A stretch of 64,000 bases of DNA, taken from the NCBI GenBank assembly GCA_041394725.1, contig JAWKHR010000010.1, positions 91,150-155,149 on the forward strand. The letters run 5' to 3'. The stretch's first letter is position 1. Every line of letters starts with the position of its first letter. A program made the position numbers and the translations under genes. Below, one piece after another: positions 33,700 to 41,723 of this stretch. Below the pieces are notes generated by a model. It ran no database searches and had not been told where the DNA came from. It worked only from the letters and a program-made list of their open reading frames with translations. This DNA comes from JAWKHR01 sp041394725. Lineage in GTDB: Bacteria > Acidobacteriota > Vicinamibacteria > Vicinamibacterales > SCN-69-37.

Positions 33700-33779
33700 G
33701 CCAGCCCGGATCGCGATCTGCTCACAGAAGGCGGACAGATCGCGGCGAGCTTCGTCGCGAGGACGGTGCTATCGACCAC
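33700..33779 (-). pseudogene. Remnant of a HepT-type (HEPN) toxin
   Basis: Starting at GTG 33779 one frame reads VDSTVLATKLAAI, the way many HepT (DUF86) proteins begin; after a frame change SAFCEQIAIRAG follows. The rest of the roughly 130-residue protein, including the catalytic RX4HXY motif, is missing. The GTG overlaps the end of the nucleotidyltransferase remnant by 11 bases, as in intact mntA-hepT pairs. Confidence 0.4.
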
Positions 33780-34140
33780 GGGCGGCCGCCGCGATCGCGC
33801 CGCGCACGAGCAGATCGTGCACGGGGCGCATGTCGAGGTAGTCGAGGACGGCCCTGGCCCTGCGCTCGGCGAGCGCCCGGTGATCGTGCTCGACGAGCAG
33901 GGTGCCGTCGCGGAAGATGCGATAGGCGAGTGCGGGCGGGGCCTCGTCCAGCAGGACGAGGTCCACGGGCCGTCCGGCCACGCGCTCCAGGTCGGTCACC
34001 AGCGCGCCGATCGCGCGCGCGTCGAGCGACGTTCCGGGAGTGAGACCGACGCCGACGTCCGTCCCGGAAACGCGACCCGCGCGTGCCGCTCCCGCGCCGG
34101 TCGATCCGGCGTCGTCCCCGATCGCGTGGCGCCCGGCCTC
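33769..34140 (-). pseudogene. Remnant of an MntA-type nucleotidyltransferase antitoxin
   Basis: The readable part (about 120 codons) begins in the glycine-rich nucleotidyltransferase motif, GSTGAGAARAGRVSGTDVGV, where intact proteins have GSxARG...SDxDLxV. It continues through the domain to RPVDLVLLDEAPPALAYRIF and LDYLDMRPVHDLLVRG, which match the C-terminal half of MntA/MNT antitoxins. The normal N-terminal helix and start codon are absent: this frame holds no ATG, GTG or TTG before it runs into the divergent permease gene. The catalytic Ser and Asp positions are also changed. Together with the adjacent HepT remnant it looks like a decayed toxin-antitoxin module. Confidence 0.55.
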
Positions 34141-34200
34141 GCGCCGGGGCCGTTCGTCCCCGGCCCGGCTGGCACCGCGTTCGCAAGTCCCGCCGGCATC

Positions 34201-36627
34201 ATGAGCCCGCTCAGGACCGGCGTCCGCGCTCTCCTCAAGACCCCCGGGTTCACGGCGGTGGCCGTGCTGACCCTGGCCGTGGCGATCGGCGCGAACGCCT
34301 CGCTGTTCTCGCTGTACGACCGGCTCGTGCTGCGGCCGGTCAGCCTGCCGAATCCCGGTTCGCTCGTGGCCATCTGGGCGAGCAACCCGGAGCTCAACTT
34401 CAACGCGCCGGCGGTGTCGTGGCCGCGGTTCCAGGCCATCCGCGGCGCGACGTCGTTCGCGTCGGCCGGCGTGAGCGCGTTCGACAACTTCACGCTGACC
34501 GGCGCGGGCGAGCAGCCCGACCAGCTCAACGGCCTCCGGGTGAGCGGCGCGTTCTTCGCGACGCTCGGCGTCGCGCCGGCGCGCGGGCGCGACTTCCGCG
34601 CCGACGAGGACGTGCCGAACGGCCCGAAGGTGGGCCTGATCAGCGACGAGCTGTGGACGTCGCGCTTCGGCCGGCGCGAGTCGATCGTGGGCGAGTCGAT
34701 CCAGCTCAACGGCCAGCCGTGGGAGGTGGTGGGCGTCCTGCCGCCGATGATGTCGCCGCCGTTCCGCCAGGTGCAGGTGTGGGCGCCGCGGGTGTTCGAG
34801 GTCGGGGGGTTGACGCCGGCGCAGGTGGACGCGGCGGCGGGGTACGCGCAGCCGATCGCGCGGCTGGCGCCGGGCGTGACGCTCGACGCGGCGGCGGCCG
34901 AGCTGGCCTCGATCGCCGAGGCCTACAAGCGCGACTTTCCCGGCAAGCTGGACGCGAACAACCTCAGCGTGCCGCGCGACTTCGTCGAGTCGCTCGTGAG
35001 CAACCTCAAGCCGACGTTCTACACGCTGCTCGGCGCGGTCGGCTTCGTGCTGCTCATCGCGTGCGCGAACGTGTCGAGCCTGTTCGTCGGGCGGCTCGCG
35101 CGCCGCCAGAAGGAGGTCGCGATCCGGCGATCGCTCGGCGCCCGGCGCGGGGTCATCGTCGCGCAGTTCCTCACCGAGAGCCTCGTGCTCGCGCTGGCGG
35201 CCGCGGCCATCGGCACGCTCCTCGCGCGCGGGGCGCTCGCCGCGGTGCCGGCGCTCGTCGGCCAGCAGATCCCGCCCGGCACCACGTTCACGCTCGACTG
35301 GCGCGCCTGGGGCGTCATCGCCCTCGCCGCGCTGGGGTGCGCCGCGCTGGTCGGGCTGATCCCGGCGCTCCACGCGTCGAGGACCGATCCGATCGAGACC
35401 CTCAAGGACGCGACTCGCGGGTCGTCCGGCGGTCGCGGGGGCCGCCTCCGCTCGGGGCTCATCGTCGCCGAGGTGGCGCTGTCGGTCGTGCTGATCGTCG
35501 GGTCGAGCCTGCTGCTCACGAGCTTCGTCTCGCTGCAGCGCACGCCGCCCGGCTTCGACCCGGCGGGTGTCGCGACGGCGTTCGTCGGCCTGCCGCCGAC
35601 GCGCTACGCGACCGGTGACCTGCAGGTCGGCTTCTTCACGCGCGTCGTCGAGGAGCTGGAGGCGCGGCCCGGCATCACGGGCGCGTCGGCCAGCCTCACG
35701 CTGCCCATCAGCGGCTTCGGCGCGCAGGCGCCCTACAGCGTGTCCGGGCGTCCGATCCTGCCGCTGGCCGAGCGCCCGCTGGCGCGGCTGCAGATCGCCG
35801 ACGAGCACTTCTTCGATCTCATGCGCATCCCGATCAAGATGGGCCGCGGCTTCACCGCCGCGGACCGGACCGGGTCGGAGGGCGTGTGCGTGATCAACGA
35901 GTCGCTGGCGGCGCGCCTGTTCCCGGACGAGTCGCCGCTCGGGCACGTCCTGCTGCGCGGCCGCGACGCCGAGGTCCCGGCCACGATCGTCGGCGTCGCG
36001 GCGAACGTGCTGAGCAACGGCGTCACCGCGCCGGTGCCGGACGAGATCTACTACCCGATGCGTCAGCTCGGCCGGCCGGGCATGGCGGTCACGGCGCGGA
36101 CGACGGGCGATCCGGCGGCGCTGCAGCAGGTGCTCCGCGCGGCGGTGGCGGCCGTGGACCCGGACCAGCCGATCTCGTTCTTCCAGACGCTCGACGCCGC
36201 GCTCGCCCAGAGCCTCGGGGTGCAGCGCACCGTGGCCGCGCTCACGGCCGGGTTTGCCGGCATCGCGCTCGTGCTCGCCGTGGTCGGGCTGTACTCGGTC
36301 GTCGCCTACGCCGTGATGCAGCGCACCGGCGAGATCGGCATCCGGATGGCGCTCGGCGCGCGGCCGGGGCAGGTGGTCTCGCTCGTGATGCGGAGCGGGC
36401 TGATGCTCGTGGCCGTGGGGCTTGCCATCGGCCTCGCCGCCGCGGCCGGCGTGTCGGTGCTGATCCGCACGCTGCTCGCCAACGTCGATCCGCTGGAGCC
36501 GTCGATCTACGCGGCCGCGGCGGTGGGCTTCGGCCTCGTCGCGGCGCTCGCGTGCCTCTGGCCGTCGCTCCGCGCGTCACGGCTCGACCCGCTCACGGCG
36601 CTGGCGGATCGGACGTCGAAGGCCTGA
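34201..36627 (+). CDS. ADOP-type ABC permease (MacB/FtsX-like)
   Basis: An 808-residue duplicated permease that starts directly with the first transmembrane segment (LLKTPGFTAVAVLTLAVAIG, about 11-30) and lacks the extra N-terminal cytoplasmic region of the PadR-linked form. Two periplasmic core domains (about 45-250 and 440-655) alternate with two FtsX domains (about 275-400 and 680-800, ending ASRLDPLTALADR). The GARRGVIVAQFLTESLVLA and GARPGQVVSLVMRSGLML segments are the coupling-helix regions that would contact an ATPase, yet no ATPase gene adjoins. It seems to be a single-gene unit. Substrate unknown. Confidence 0.88.
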   Translation: MSPLRTGVRALLKTPGFTAVAVLTLAVAIGANASLFSLYDRLVLRPVSLPNPGSLVAIWASNPELNFNAPAVSWPRFQAIRGATSFASAGVSAFDNFTLTGAGEQPDQLNGLRVSGAFFATLGVAPARGRDFRADEDVPNGPKVGLISDELWTSRFGRRESIVGESIQLNGQPWEVVGVLPPMMSPPFRQVQVWAPRVFEVGGLTPAQVDAAAGYAQPIARLAPGVTLDAAAAELASIAEAYKRDFPGKLDANNLSVPRDFVESLVSNLKPTFYTLLGAVGFVLLIACANVSSLFVGRLARRQKEVAIRRSLGARRGVIVAQFLTESLVLALAAAAIGTLLARGALAAVPALVGQQIPPGTTFTLDWRAWGVIALAALGCAALVGLIPALHASRTDPIETLKDATRGSSGGRGGRLRSGLIVAEVALSVVLIVGSSLLLTSFVSLQRTPPGFDPAGVATAFVGLPPTRYATGDLQVGFFTRVVEELEARPGITGASASLTLPISGFGAQAPYSVSGRPILPLAERPLARLQIADEHFFDLMRIPIKMGRGFTAADRTGSEGVCVINESLAARLFPDESPLGHVLLRGRDAEVPATIVGVAANVLSNGVTAPVPDEIYYPMRQLGRPGMAVTARTTGDPAALQQVLRAAVAAVDPDQPISFFQTLDAALAQSLGVQRTVAALTAGFAGIALVLAVVGLYSVVAYAVMQRTGEIGIRMALGARPGQVVSLVMRSGLMLVAVGLAIGLAAAAGVSVLIRTLLANVDPLEPSIYAAAAVGFGLVAALACLWPSLRASRLDPLTALADRTSKA

Positions 36628-36633
36628 GGGCTG

Positions 36634-36785
36634 CCTGGGAGCGTGGGGGAGCTGGGGGCCTTGGGGAGCTTGGGGAAAGCCTCGGGGCCTTGGGGGCTTG
36701 GGGAAAGCTCGGGGCCTTGGGGAGCTTGGGGAAAGCCCGGGGGCCTTGGGGAACGTGGGGCGACGGGGGGACGTGGGGAGAGCGA
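36634..36785 (+). repeat. G-rich 28-base minisatellite with quadruplex potential
   Basis: About sixteen runs of three to six G occur in 150 bases. The word CTTGGGGAAAGC recurs at 36669-36680, 36697-36708 and 36725-36736, exactly 28 bases apart, within a larger unit containing CGGGGCCTTGGGG; degenerate copies flank these. The plus strand could form G-quadruplexes. It lies between the end of a permease gene and the promoter of tetR. Proline-rich open frames on the minus strand here result from the repeat, not from a gene. Confidence 0.85.
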
Positions 36786-36880
36786 GAGTTTTCGGAAGGC
36801 CTCGGCACGCGGTTCCTCTGGCTGGAGAGCCGCTCGAACCAGGCAAGGCCTCGGCTCGTACTTCTCTGCGTAACAAACAC

Positions 36881-36910
36881 TTGCTATACATACCGACTGG
36901 TTGGTATGCT
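36881..36910 (+). promoter_or_regulatory. tetR promoter with an embedded palindromic operator
   Basis: TTGCTA (36881-36886) and TATGCT (36905-36910) form a promoter with an 18-base spacer. Between them ATACCGACTGGTTGGTAT (36890-36907) is an imperfect palindrome with ATACC and GGTAT arms. A repressor bound there would block RNA polymerase, so autoregulation by the adjacent TetR protein is likely. The predicted start is within a few bases of the tetR ATG. Confidence 0.6.
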
Positions 36911-36918
36911 ATGAGGCC

Positions 36919-37560
36919 ATGCCCCCACGGCGCCCGAATCGGCCCAGCGCCGAGCACGCTGATGCCCGAACCCGGCTGCTCGATGCGGCCCTGAAAGTCG
37001 TGCGTACGAAGGGCTACTCGGCGACCCGCGTCGAGGACATCTGCGCCGAGGCGGGGCTCAGCAAGGGCGCCTTCTTCCATCACTTCGACAGCAAGGAGCA
37101 CCTCGCGGTCGAGGCCGCCGGCTACTGGTCCGAGGTCACCGACGCGTTCTTCGCCGCGGCGCCGTACCGGCACCCCGCCGATCCGCTGGACCGCGTGTTC
37201 GGCTACATCGACTTCCGCCGCCGGCTCCTCGTCGGCGCGTTGCCGGAGTTCACCTGCCTCGTCGGCACGATGGTGCAGGAGACCTACCACTCACATCCGG
37301 CGATCCGCGACGCCTGCGATCGCAGCATCACCGGGCACGCGTCCGACGTGGCCCGCGACATCGAGCTGGCGAAGCAGCAGTACGTCCCCGACGCCGACTG
37401 GAGCGCCGAGAGCCTGGCGCTCCACACGCAGGCCGTCCTCCAGGGTGCGTTCATCCTGGCCAAGGCCCGCAACGACCGCCGCATCGCCGAGGAAAGCGTC
37501 GATCACCTGCGCCGCTACCTCGAGATGCTCTTCAACCGTCCATCACCGGAGCACCCATGA
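36919..37560 (+). CDS. TetR/AcrR-family transcriptional regulator
   Basis: A 213-residue TetR-family repressor. The N-terminal helix-turn-helix covers about 15-62 (TRLLDAALKVVRTKGYSATRVEDICAEAGLSKGAFFHHFDSKEHL in outline). The C-terminal ligand domain has the conserved-looking FTCLVGTMVQETYHSHPAIRDACD stretch, close to regulators of the YxaF/LmrA-like group. The ATG at 36919 was chosen because upstream in-frame codons overlap the operator and promoter. The stop overlaps the ATG of a VOC-family gene (ATGA), making that gene the obvious regulated partner. Confidence 0.88.
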   Translation: MPPRRPNRPSAEHADARTRLLDAALKVVRTKGYSATRVEDICAEAGLSKGAFFHHFDSKEHLAVEAAGYWSEVTDAFFAAAPYRHPADPLDRVFGYIDFRRRLLVGALPEFTCLVGTMVQETYHSHPAIRDACDRSITGHASDVARDIELAKQQYVPDADWSAESLALHTQAVLQGAFILAKARNDRRIAEESVDHLRRYLEMLFNRPSPEHP

Positions 37561-38348
37561 CCACCGACACCCGCACCCGCGCGCACGTGATCTGGTACGA
37601 ACTCATGACCACCGACAGCCAGGCGGCTCTGGCCTTCTACTCGGCGCTGTTCGGCTGGACCGGCAAGCCGACCCCGGGTGTCTCGGGGCCCTACACGATC
37701 CTCAGCGCGGGCGACGTCGGCCTGGGCGGCATGATGGACCTGCCGAAGGCGGCGCTCGCCGGCGGCGCGAAGCCCGGCTGGCTGATGTACCTCGGCGTCA
37801 GCGACATCGACGACTACACCGCGCGCGTGAAGGCCGCGGGCGGCCAGGTCCTCATGACGCCCACCGAGATCCCGACCGTCGGCCGCTTCTCGGTCGTCAC
37901 CGACCCCCAGGGCGCGGCCTTCATCATGATGACGCCCGTGAGCCGCGAGCCGATGCCCGTCGTCCCCGACCGCACGCCGGGCCACGTGGGCTGGCGCGAG
38001 CTGGTCACGAAGGACGGCACGGCGGCGTTCGAGTTCTACCGGACGATGTTCGGGTGGGAGAAGACCGGCGAGTACGACATGGGCGCGATGGGCACGTACC
38101 ACCTGTTCACGACCGGCGGCGCGAAGGGCGCGTCCGAGGGCGGCATGATGTCGATGGCGCCGGGGATGCCCGGGCCGGCGTGGACGTACTACGTCAACGT
38201 GGACGCGCTCGATGCCGCGGTCGCCCGCGCGCGCGAGGCGGGCGGGACGATCGTCAACGAGGCGATTCAGGTCCCGACCGGCGAGTGGATCGCGCACCTC
38301 GTCGATCCGCAGGGCGCGATGGTGGGGCTGCTGGCGCCGAAGCGCTGA
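37557..38348 (+). CDS. Two-domain VOC (glyoxalase-fold) protein
   Basis: A 263-residue protein made of two VOC domains (about 8-125 and 138-262), each with the start H-V-x-W-x-E-L and FYSALFGWT or FYRTMFGWE, and the end VVTDPQGAAF or HLVDPQGAMVGLL. This is the PhnB/glyoxalase-like arrangement used by hydroxylases, lyases and drug-sequestering proteins; the metal residues are not all conserved and no reaction can be named. Coupling to a TetR repressor suggests an inducible role in handling a toxic small molecule. Methionine is unusually frequent in the middle (GGMMSMAPGM). Confidence 0.88.
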   Translation: MTTDTRTRAHVIWYELMTTDSQAALAFYSALFGWTGKPTPGVSGPYTILSAGDVGLGGMMDLPKAALAGGAKPGWLMYLGVSDIDDYTARVKAAGGQVLMTPTEIPTVGRFSVVTDPQGAAFIMMTPVSREPMPVVPDRTPGHVGWRELVTKDGTAAFEFYRTMFGWEKTGEYDMGAMGTYHLFTTGGAKGASEGGMMSMAPGMPGPAWTYYVNVDALDAAVARAREAGGTIVNEAIQVPTGEWIAHLVDPQGAMVGLLAPKR

Positions 38349-38571
38349 CGACGAACCGGACACCAGCGCGATCTCGCCGGGCGTGCCCGGCCACGCCCGC
38401 AGGGTCCCGGCCAGGCCGGACCGTGTCCCGCTCGCGGCGGCCCATCTCCGGTCCGGACACGCGTGGCACTCGTCTTGCTCCGAGTGATGTCGAGAGTCGT
38501 ACTCGCGCCCGGGGACGACCACGCGGCCGGCGTCCGGCCGGCCCGATGCCACGACGAGAGGGAGATCACGC

Positions 38572-38781
38572 ATGAACCGCGACCAGATGCAGGGACAGTG
38601 GAAACAACTCAAGGGTGAGGCCCGGACGATGTGGGGCAAGCTGACCGACGACGATCTCGAACAGATCCAGGGCAACACGGAGACGCTCGTGGGCCGGCTG
38701 CAGGAGCGGTACGGGTACGCGCGTGCGAAGGCCGAAGAGGAGGTGAACCACTTCCTCGAACGGCATCCGGCGCACCCGTAG
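38572..38781 (+). CDS. CsbD/YjbJ-family stress protein
   Basis: A 69-residue CsbD-like protein: MNRDQMQGQWKQLKGEARTM at the start, then WGKLTDDDLEQIQGNTETLVGRLQERYGYAR, as in E. coli YjbJ. The family is abundant under general stress in many bacteria, but its molecular function is unknown; the protein is small, acidic and helical. GAGGGAGA lies about 10 bases before the ATG. It stands alone between a 223-base spacer, in which nothing was recognised, and the DUF885 gene. Confidence 0.92.
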   Translation: MNRDQMQGQWKQLKGEARTMWGKLTDDDLEQIQGNTETLVGRLQERYGYARAKAEEEVNHFLERHPAHP

Positions 38782-38846
38782 CCTCGCCGGACGGCCCTGA
38801 GGCGTAATCTGAGCTACAGTGCCTTCGCCGCGCTGAAGGAGATTCT

Positions 38847-40706
38847 GTGCTCAGTTCATGGCCCACCCGTCGAGAAGCCCTCGTCGCGCTCGCGTCCACC
38901 GCCGCCCTGCCGTGGCTCTCCGCCTGTTCCGGTTCCGGCGCGGGACCGGCTGGTTCGACAGGCTCCGGCGGTTCGGGGGCCGGCGACGCCGACGCCCTCG
39001 CGGTGCTCGCCGACTGCGCGGACCATCTGCTGGCGCTGTTCCCGGAGACGGCCACATCGCTCGGCGTCGACACGGGAACCCGCGCCGCGCTCCGGTCGCG
39101 GCTCCAGGATCGATCCGAGGAGGGCAAGCAGCGGATCGCGGCGCAGGTGCGCGCCGATCTGGCTCGCGTGAATGCGCTCGACACGGCCGGCCTCTCTCAC
39201 GCCACGCGGACGAGCGTCGCGGTGGTGAAGAGCGCCTATGCGACGGCGCTCGAGGGCTTCGCGCTCCCGTACGGCGACATCACGGTCGGCAACTGGCGCA
39301 ACACGCCGTACGTGGTCATCCAGAACGTGGGCGCGTACCTCGACATCCCACGGTTCCTCGACAGCGACCACCAGATCAACGACGCCGGCGACGCCGAGGC
39401 GTACCTGGCGCGGCTGGAGTCGTACGCGACGCAGCTCGACGGCGAGCTGGGCCGCATGCGGGCCGCGCGCGAGATCGGGCTCGTGCCGCCGGCGTTCCTG
39501 CTCGACAAGGCCATCGCGCAAATCACCCTCTCCATCGCGAACGCGCGCCAGGGCGGGTCGGTCGTCGAGAGCCTCGATCGGCGGACGAAGGACATGCCCG
39601 GCGACTGGGCGGCCCGCGCGCGGACCATCGCGACGTCGTCGATCGCGCCGGCGCTCGAGCGGCAACTGGCCGAGCTGCGGGAGGAGCGGAAGGTCGCCAC
39701 GAACGATCCGGGAATCGCCGCGCGCCCGCACGGCGAGGAGTTCTACCGCTGGGCGCTCAAGGCGTCCACCACGACCTCGATGACGCCCGACGAGATTCAC
39801 GAGCTCGGCCTGTCGGAGCTGCGCGACCTGCACGCACGGATGGACGCGATTCTCAGGCAGGTCGGCTACACCCGGGGCAGCGTCGGTGATCGCATGAAGG
39901 CGCTCGCCGAGGACCCGAAGTACCACTTCGCCGAAGGCGACCCCGGACGGGCCGAGATCATGGCGTTCATCGCCGAGCGGCTCGCCTGGATCAAGGCGCA
40001 GATGCCGCGCGCGTTCAACACGCTCGTGGACCCGAACATGGAAGTGAAGCGGCTGCCGCCCGAGGAGGAACCCGGCGCGCCGTCGGCGTACGGCGGCGCC
40101 GGCTCGATCGACGGGAAGATCCCCGGCCGGTTCTGGATCAACCTCCGGACCACGCGGCTGCACAGCAAGTACAGCCTGGCCGACCTCGCGTTTCACGAGG
40201 CCATCCCCGGCCACATCTGGCAGGGCGAGTACACGCACGGCCAGCCGCTGATTCGCGCGATGCTGTCGTTCAACGCGTACTCGGAAGGCTGGGCGCTCTA
40301 CGCCGAGCAGCTGGCCGACGAGCTCGGCGCCTACGACACGAACCCGGTCGGCCGGCTGGGCTACCTGCAGTCGATCGCGTTCCGGGCCTGCCGCCTGGTG
40401 GTGGACACGGGGCTGCACGCGAAGGGCTGGACGCGCGAGCAGGGCGTGCAGTTCTTCGTGGACGAGAACGGATCGAACCCGCTGGAGGTCGCGAGCGAGG
40501 TGGACCGCTACTGCTCGTGGCCGGGCCAGGCGTGCGGCTACAAGGTCGGCCACACCGAGATCAACCGCCTGCGCGACAAGGCGCGGCAGGCGCTCGGGGC
40601 GAAGTACGACCTGAAGGCGTTCGACGATACGGTGGTCGTCGGCGGCAACGTGCCCCTCGACGTCCTCGGACAGAACGTGGACGAGTACATCCGGCTGCGA
40701 TCGTGA
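38847..40706 (+). CDS. DUF885-family hydrolase, probable lipoprotein
   Basis: A 619-residue DUF885 protein, a family related to zinc carboxypeptidases. The N-terminus has RR and a hydrophobic stretch ending LSAC (Cys27), a lipobox, so it is probably membrane-anchored outside the cytoplasm; the RREALVALAS pattern allows Tat export. A Gly/Ser-rich linker follows. The hallmark HEAIPGH (near residue 450) carries two zinc ligands and the catalytic Glu, and SEGWALYAEQLADELG (near 480) provides the next Glu. Substrate unknown, peptides being likely. GTG start with GGAG 5 bases upstream. Its stop overlaps the GTG of a prenyltransferase gene. Confidence 0.85.
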   Translation: MLSSWPTRREALVALASTAALPWLSACSGSGAGPAGSTGSGGSGAGDADALAVLADCADHLLALFPETATSLGVDTGTRAALRSRLQDRSEEGKQRIAAQVRADLARVNALDTAGLSHATRTSVAVVKSAYATALEGFALPYGDITVGNWRNTPYVVIQNVGAYLDIPRFLDSDHQINDAGDAEAYLARLESYATQLDGELGRMRAAREIGLVPPAFLLDKAIAQITLSIANARQGGSVVESLDRRTKDMPGDWAARARTIATSSIAPALERQLAELREERKVATNDPGIAARPHGEEFYRWALKASTTTSMTPDEIHELGLSELRDLHARMDAILRQVGYTRGSVGDRMKALAEDPKYHFAEGDPGRAEIMAFIAERLAWIKAQMPRAFNTLVDPNMEVKRLPPEEEPGAPSAYGGAGSIDGKIPGRFWINLRTTRLHSKYSLADLAFHEAIPGHIWQGEYTHGQPLIRAMLSFNAYSEGWALYAEQLADELGAYDTNPVGRLGYLQSIAFRACRLVVDTGLHAKGWTREQGVQFFVDENGSNPLEVASEVDRYCSWPGQACGYKVGHTEINRLRDKARQALGAKYDLKAFDDTVVVGGNVPLDVLGQNVDEYIRLRS

Positions 40707-41608
40707 GCCGCCGGACCAGCGAGATCTGGACGCGCAAGCTGCTCTATCCGGGCCACACGCTGCCCACGGCGATCGGCCCGGTGATGGTCGGCACCGCGCT
40801 CGCCTGGCGCGACGGCGCCTTCGCGGCCGTTCCGGCAGTGCTGGCCCTCGTGGCCGGCTGGCTCATCCAGTTCGCCGGCGTCGTCGCCGACAACTACGAG
40901 AACCTGGTGCGGCAACCGGACGATCGCGAACATCCCGAGCTCGTGGATGCCGTCCGGACCGGCCTCATCCCGCTGTCCACGATGAAGGCGACGATGCTCG
41001 CGTGCTATGGCGGCGCGCTGGCGGCCGGCGTGGTGCTCGTGTTCCTGGCCGGGTGGCCAGTGGTCGCCATCGGAGTGGTGAGCCTCGCGGCGAGCTGGGT
41101 CTACTCGTCGGGACCGTGGCCCATCGGCCGGATCGGTCTGGCCGACCCGCTCTTCTTCCTCTTCTTCGGCGTCGTCTCGGTCGCGGGCACCTACTACGTG
41201 CAGGCCGTGAGCTTCTCGGCGGACGCCGTCGCGCTCAGCCTGCCGATCGGCGCGCTCATCACGAACATCCTCATCATCGACGACATCCGGGATCGCGCGT
41301 TCGACGCGGACAAGGGCAAGCGCACGATTGCGGTGCGCTTCGGCGTCCGCTGGAGCCGGATCGAGTTCCTGGCGAGCCTCGCGGCGGCGTACCTGCTGCC
41401 GTTCTGGTTCTGGCGCGGGCGCGGCCTCGGCGTGGCGGTGCTGCTGCCGCTGGCCACCCTTCCGTGGGCCGTCGCCGTGCTGCGGCACGTGTGGACGCAC
41501 GATCGGTTCGCCGATCTGGTCCCGATGACGCCGAGGGCCGCCAGGCTCATGCTCCTCTACGCGCTGCTGCTGTCGGCAGGCGTGGCGATCGGGCGGCTCA
41601 CTCCGTAG
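40703..41608 (+). CDS. menA: UbiA-family prenyltransferase, MenA-like
   Basis: A 301-residue integral membrane prenyltransferase with eight or nine predicted helices. The first Asp-rich motif is DNYENLVRQPDD (63-74) with the MenA-like follow-up ELVDAVRTGLIPLSTM. The second is IDDIRDRAFDADKGKRTIAVRFG (192-214), very close to MenA. It should attach a polyprenyl chain to 1,4-dihydroxy-2-naphthoate or, in the futalosine route, to its naphthoate precursor (MqnP role); mqnE in this window makes the latter relevant. Other UbiA reactions cannot be excluded. Start is GTG overlapping the upstream stop (GTGA). Confidence 0.68.
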   Translation: MSRRTSEIWTRKLLYPGHTLPTAIGPVMVGTALAWRDGAFAAVPAVLALVAGWLIQFAGVVADNYENLVRQPDDREHPELVDAVRTGLIPLSTMKATMLACYGGALAAGVVLVFLAGWPVVAIGVVSLAASWVYSSGPWPIGRIGLADPLFFLFFGVVSVAGTYYVQAVSFSADAVALSLPIGALITNILIIDDIRDRAFDADKGKRTIAVRFGVRWSRIEFLASLAAAYLLPFWFWRGRGLGVAVLLPLATLPWAVAVLRHVWTHDRFADLVPMTPRAARLMLLYALLLSAGVAIGRLTP

Positions 41609-41710
41609 CCGCGCCGCACCGGGCGGGAGCGGCGGCCTCGGCGGCGACCGTTCGACGGCGGAATTCCGGCCGTTCGTCCCCGCGGCCGCGCGGCTGGTCC
41701 GCCGCCGCAC

Positions 41711-41716
41711 TAGACT
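41711..41716 (+). promoter_or_regulatory. TAGACT -10 element giving a leaderless permease transcript
   Basis: TAGACT ends 7 bases before the GTG start of the permease, so initiation would fall on or next to the start codon. No ribosome-binding site is present and no -35 hexamer is evident. Confidence 0.4.
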
Positions 41717-41723
41717 GCGCCTC

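Noticed and set aside
33996..34709. Extra minus-strand frame over the start of the second ADOP permease
   Set aside because: No family features; only the frame ending at 33769 resembles a nucleotidyltransferase, and only up to about 34140.
36652..36750. CRISPR-like 28-base periodicity
   Set aside because: The units are contiguous tandem repeats without spacers, so this is a minisatellite.
36577..37290. Proline-rich protein on the minus strand
   Set aside because: Its PSSPRPPAFPKAP composition results from translating the complement of the G-rich 28-base repeat, and it runs antisense through tetR.
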